Shown piece by piece: positions 61,634 through 64,000 of a DNA stretch of 64,000 bases. Origin of the DNA: Amycolatopsis thermoflava N1165 (lineage in GTDB: Bacteria; Actinomycetota; Actinomycetes; Mycobacteriales; Pseudonocardiaceae); contig NZ_KI421511.1 of NCBI RefSeq assembly GCF_000473265.1, positions 857,731-921,730 on the forward strand, in the 5' to 3' direction. The position numbers and the translations under genes are program-made. Position 1 is the stretch's first letter. Every line of letters begins with the position of its first letter. The notes below the pieces were generated by a model. The model saw nothing but the letters and a program-made list of their open reading frames with translations. It was not told where the DNA came from and made no database searches.

Positions 61634-62593
61634 TCAGAGATCGAGGACCAGGCGAGCACACTTCGCGCGCGACACGCAGATCATCATGGTCTCGTTCGCC
61701 TCCTGCTCCTCGGGTGTGAGCAAGGAGTCGCGGTGATCAGGTTCGCCGCCGAGCACGACGGTTTCGCACGTGCCGCAGGTGCCTTCCTGGCACGAGGACG
61801 GCACGTCCAGGCCGGCGTCCTCGAGGACTTCCAGGATGGACCTCTCCGGGGGCACGGTCAGCACCTGTCCGGACTGGGCCAGCTCGACTTCGAAGGAGTC
61901 CTTGCGCACCGGTTCGCCCATCTCCTTCGGCGCGAAGCGCTCGACGTGCAGGGTGCCCGACGGCCACCGCTCGCACGCCTGCTCCACCGCCTGCAGGAGT
62001 GGCTCCGGCCCGCAGCAGTAGACCGCCGTGTCCGGCCGTGGCTCGCCGAGGAACGCGGCGAGGTCGAGCAGTCCGGTCTCGTCCTGCGGGCGGATGCTCA
62101 CCCGGTCGCCGAGCGCCGCCAGTTCGTCGCGGAACGCCATCGACCCGCGCGTCCGCCCGCCGTAGAGCAGGCGCCAGTTCGCGCCGGCGCGTTCGGCCTC
62201 GCGGATCATCGGAACCAGTGGTGTGATGCCGATGCCGCCGCCGATGAACAGGTAGTTCGCGGCCGGCGCGAGCTCGAAGTGGTTGCGCGGCCCGCGAACC
62301 CCGATCTGCGTGCCCTCGGTGAGGTGCTCATGGGCGAACGCGGACCCGCCGCGGCTGTCCGGCTCGCGCAGGATGGCGACCTGCCACGTGCCGGTGTCGT
62401 CCGGGTCGCCGCACAGCGAGTACTGCCGGACGAGGTCCTCGCCGAACTGCAGGTCGATGTGCGACCCCGGGGTCCACGTCGGCAACGCCGCGCCGCCGGG
62501 GTCGGTCAGGTGGAGGCGGACGACGCCTTCGGCAAGCGTCTCCTTGCGGCTCACCAGGAGCTTCAGGTCCACCTCGTCGTGTGTGCTCTGCAC
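61634..62593 (-). CDS. VanB-type oxidoreductase (FMN, NAD and 2Fe-2S domains)
   Basis: A 319-residue phthalate-dioxygenase-reductase-like protein. It has a flavin domain with RQYSLCGDP, an NAD domain with YLFIGGGIGITPLVPMIREAE and YCCGPEPLL, and a C-terminal plant-type ferredoxin with CQEGTCGTC and a fourth cysteine in MMICVSRAKC. It passes electrons from NADH to a Rieske-type oxygenase or a P450. No oxygenase is in the window; it may lie beyond the right end. GTG 62593 has GGAGGA upstream. Divergent from the aldehyde dehydrogenase gene. Confidence 0.92.
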   Translation of the reverse strand: MQSTHDEVDLKLLVSRKETLAEGVVRLHLTDPGGAALPTWTPGSHIDLQFGEDLVRQYSLCGDPDDTGTWQVAILREPDSRGGSAFAHEHLTEGTQIGVRGPRNHFELAPAANYLFIGGGIGITPLVPMIREAERAGANWRLLYGGRTRGSMAFRDELAALGDRVSIRPQDETGLLDLAAFLGEPRPDTAVYCCGPEPLLQAVEQACERWPSGTLHVERFAPKEMGEPVRKDSFEVELAQSGQVLTVPPERSILEVLEDAGLDVPSSCQEGTCGTCETVVLGGEPDHRDSLLTPEEQEANETMMICVSRAKCARLVLDL

Positions 62594-62636
62594 TGGATCC
62601 TCCGCCGATCGACAGTCCTGCGGGCACCTTAATCCT

Positions 62637-62696
62637 TGCAATCTTATACGTCTATAGCAGCTCGGTCGAATACTTCTAATCCTTGATAAGATTGCA
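62637..62696. promoter_or_regulatory. divergent promoter with long-range 11-bp inverted repeat
   Basis: TGCAATCTTAT (62637-62647) and ATAAGATTGCA (62686-62696) are perfect inverted copies 38 bp apart in an A/T-rich island. TAATCCTTG occurs before or inside each arm (62630 and 62678). Two operators for one regulator, possibly looping the divergent promoters, is the likely meaning. Confidence 0.6.
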
Positions 62697-62747
62697 TAGT
62701 TGTGTCAGGATCGGGCACCGAGTCGACGAGGACGAAGGGAAACGCCC

Positions 62748-64000
62748 GTGGATGTGCTCAACTTCGTGAGCAACTCGTGGACCCCGGCGCAGGCCGGCCG
62801 GACCACACCGTTCTTCGATCCGTCCACCGGGTTGCGGCTGGGCGAGCTGGCCGACAGCTCCACCGGGGACGTCGACGCCGCGGTCGCCGCGGCCGTCGAA
62901 GCCGGGCGGACCTGGCGCGAGACGCCGCTGGCCGAGCGGGTCGCGCTGATGCACCGCGCCGCCGACATCGTCGACCGGCGCGCCGAGGAGTTCACCGGGC
63001 TGCTCGCCGCGGACACCGGGTGCGCGGTCCGGATGTCGGCCGCCCTGCAGGTCGCCGGCACCGCGATGCTGTTCCGGGAGTGGCCCAAGCTGGCGCCCTA
63101 CCTCGAACGCCCCGCGGCCGCACCGATCGACGCGTCGGTGTTCCTCGGCCAGTGGGAGGTGCACCGCGAACCGCTCGGCGTGATCGCCGCGCTGACCCCG
63201 TTCAACGTGCCGATGTACGTGGTGGGGCAGAAGGCGATCCCGGCACTGCTGGCAGGCAACACGGTGGTCGTGAAGCCCTCGCCCCTGGCGCCGGTCGGGG
63301 CGCGGTTGTTCGCCGAGGTGATGGCCGAGGCCGGCCTGCCCGCCGGGGCGCTGAACATCGTCAACGGCGGGGTGACGCCGTCGCAGCACCTTGTCGCGCA
63401 CCCGGACGTCGCCGGGATCTCGTTCACCGGCAGCACCGAGACCGGCAGCAAGGTCATGGCCACCGCGGCCGCCTCCCTCAAGCGCCTCCAGCTGGAGCTG
63501 GGCGGCAAGTCGCCCGCGGTGATCCTGGAGGACGCCGACTTCGAGCTCGCCCTGCCCGGCGCGGTGTTCGGCTCCGTGCTGCACGCCGGCCAGATCTGCG
63601 TCGCGACCAGCAGGCTGATCGTGCCGCGCAGCCGCTACGACGAGGCCTGCGACCGCCTGGCCGCGCTGGTCGGCGCGCTGCGCGTCGGACCGGCCACGGA
63701 CCCGGACACCGACGTCGGCCCGGTCGTGTCGGCCGCCTCCGCCAAGCGAGTGCACGACATGATCGCCCGGGCGCAGGACCAGGGCGCGAAGATCGCAGGA
63801 CGGGCGCGGACGCTGGGCGAGCTGCCCGAGGGCGGCTACTACGTGGTGCCGACGGTGTTGCGCGACGTCACCTCCGACATGGAGATCGCCCAGGAGGAGA
63901 CCTTCGGCCCGGTGATCACCGTGCTGGCCGCGGATTCGGTCGATCACGCCGTGGAGATCGCGAACTCCACCCGCTACGGGCTGGCGGCCTCGGTGTGGGG
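62748..64000 (+). CDS. aldehyde dehydrogenase (3' partial)
   Basis: An NAD(P)-dependent aldehyde dehydrogenase truncated by the window end after about 417 codons of an expected 480-490. The frame from GTG 62748 (AAGGGA at 62735-62740) reads VDVLNFVSNSWTPAQAG. It contains the Rossmann/substrate region PLGVIAALTPFNVPMY, GNTVVVKPSPLAP, FTGSTETGSKVM, catalytic Glu in LELGGKSPAV, catalytic Cys in HAGQICVATSRLI and EETFGPVITVL. It oxidises an aldehyde to the acid, probably in the pathway served by the divergent VanB-type reductase, for example degradation of an aromatic ether. The substrate is unproven. Confidence 0.94.
   Translation, partial: MDVLNFVSNSWTPAQAGRTTPFFDPSTGLRLGELADSSTGDVDAAVAAAVEAGRTWRETPLAERVALMHRAADIVDRRAEEFTGLLAADTGCAVRMSAALQVAGTAMLFREWPKLAPYLERPAAAPIDASVFLGQWEVHREPLGVIAALTPFNVPMYVVGQKAIPALLAGNTVVVKPSPLAPVGARLFAEVMAEAGLPAGALNIVNGGVTPSQHLVAHPDVAGISFTGSTETGSKVMATAAASLKRLQLELGGKSPAVILEDADFELALPGAVFGSVLHAGQICVATSRLIVPRSRYDEACDRLAALVGALRVGPATDPDTDVGPVVSAASAKRVHDMIARAQDQGAKIAGRARTLGELPEGGYYVVPTVLRDVTSDMEIAQEETFGPVITVLAADSVDHAVEIANSTRYGLAASVW

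Overview
The window is very GC-rich chromosomal DNA. It has many GTG starts, 4-base ATGA/GTGA gene overlaps, lysX and murT/gatD genes, SARP-type regulation and TetR-controlled exporters. This points to a filamentous actinomycete, most likely Pseudonocardiaceae (Amycolatopsis-like). That placement is inferred from gene content only; no rRNA or tRNA gene was found.

Layout. 1-5950: the end of an oligopeptide-type ABC transporter ATPase gene, then a DszC-like flavin monooxygenase and three luciferase-like (LLM) flavin enzymes in one overlapping operon, probably for scavenging organosulfur compounds. 6001-32254: an aromatic (type II) polyketide cluster. It has a minimal PKS (KS-alpha, CLF, ACP), an ActIII-like ketoreductase, a didomain aromatase/cyclase, an ActIV-like metallo-beta-lactamase-fold cyclase, ActVA-5-, ActVA-6- and ActVI-1-like tailoring enzymes, a DpsC-like serine KSIII plus a DpsD-like acyltransferase for a non-acetate starter, a carboxyltransferase and a small biotin carrier, a TetR/MFS efflux pair, a SARP activator and an exported BBE-type FAD oxidase. 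A complete oligopeptide/nickel-type ABC importer lies inside the cluster's main minus-strand operon. Six promoter regions carry the same direct-repeat box (CCAG cores 11 bp apart) 10 bp upstream of a -10-like hexamer. I read these as the SARP regulon; they tie the distal genes (biotin carrier/GH4 glycosidase, NTF2-like/PfkB kinase) to the cluster.

32289-38456: a short TspO-like protein, then a lactate/glycolate permease with GlcD-GlcE-GlcF oxidase genes in one operon. 38592-53463: a cell-envelope block with a ChrB-like protein, PAP2 phosphatase, MFS transporter, DMFase-like lipoprotein, three membrane-anchored alpha/beta-hydrolases, a two-component system, lipid II amidation (MurT/GatD) and LysX (lysyl-phosphatidylglycerol synthase/lysyl-tRNA synthetase). 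Two of the hydrolase genes share an 18-bp direct-repeat element placed almost identically before leaderless starts, a good candidate for the response-regulator site.

53475-55205: an SDR/QueA-like pair behind a promoter with the 19-bp spacer and palindrome typical of MerR/SoxR-family control. 55206-64000: catabolic genes, namely a decayed acyl-CoA dehydrogenase next to a 3-hydroxybutyryl-CoA dehydrogenase, a CoA-transferase, an amidohydrolase, an MHS-type transporter, a TetR regulator, a VanB-type reductase and an aldehyde dehydrogenase that runs off the window.

The most interesting content is the polyketide cluster. It combines benzoisochromanequinone-type tailoring genes with an anthracycline-type starter-priming pair and an embedded importer. 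The envelope block, with its inferred response-regulator boxes, comes second.
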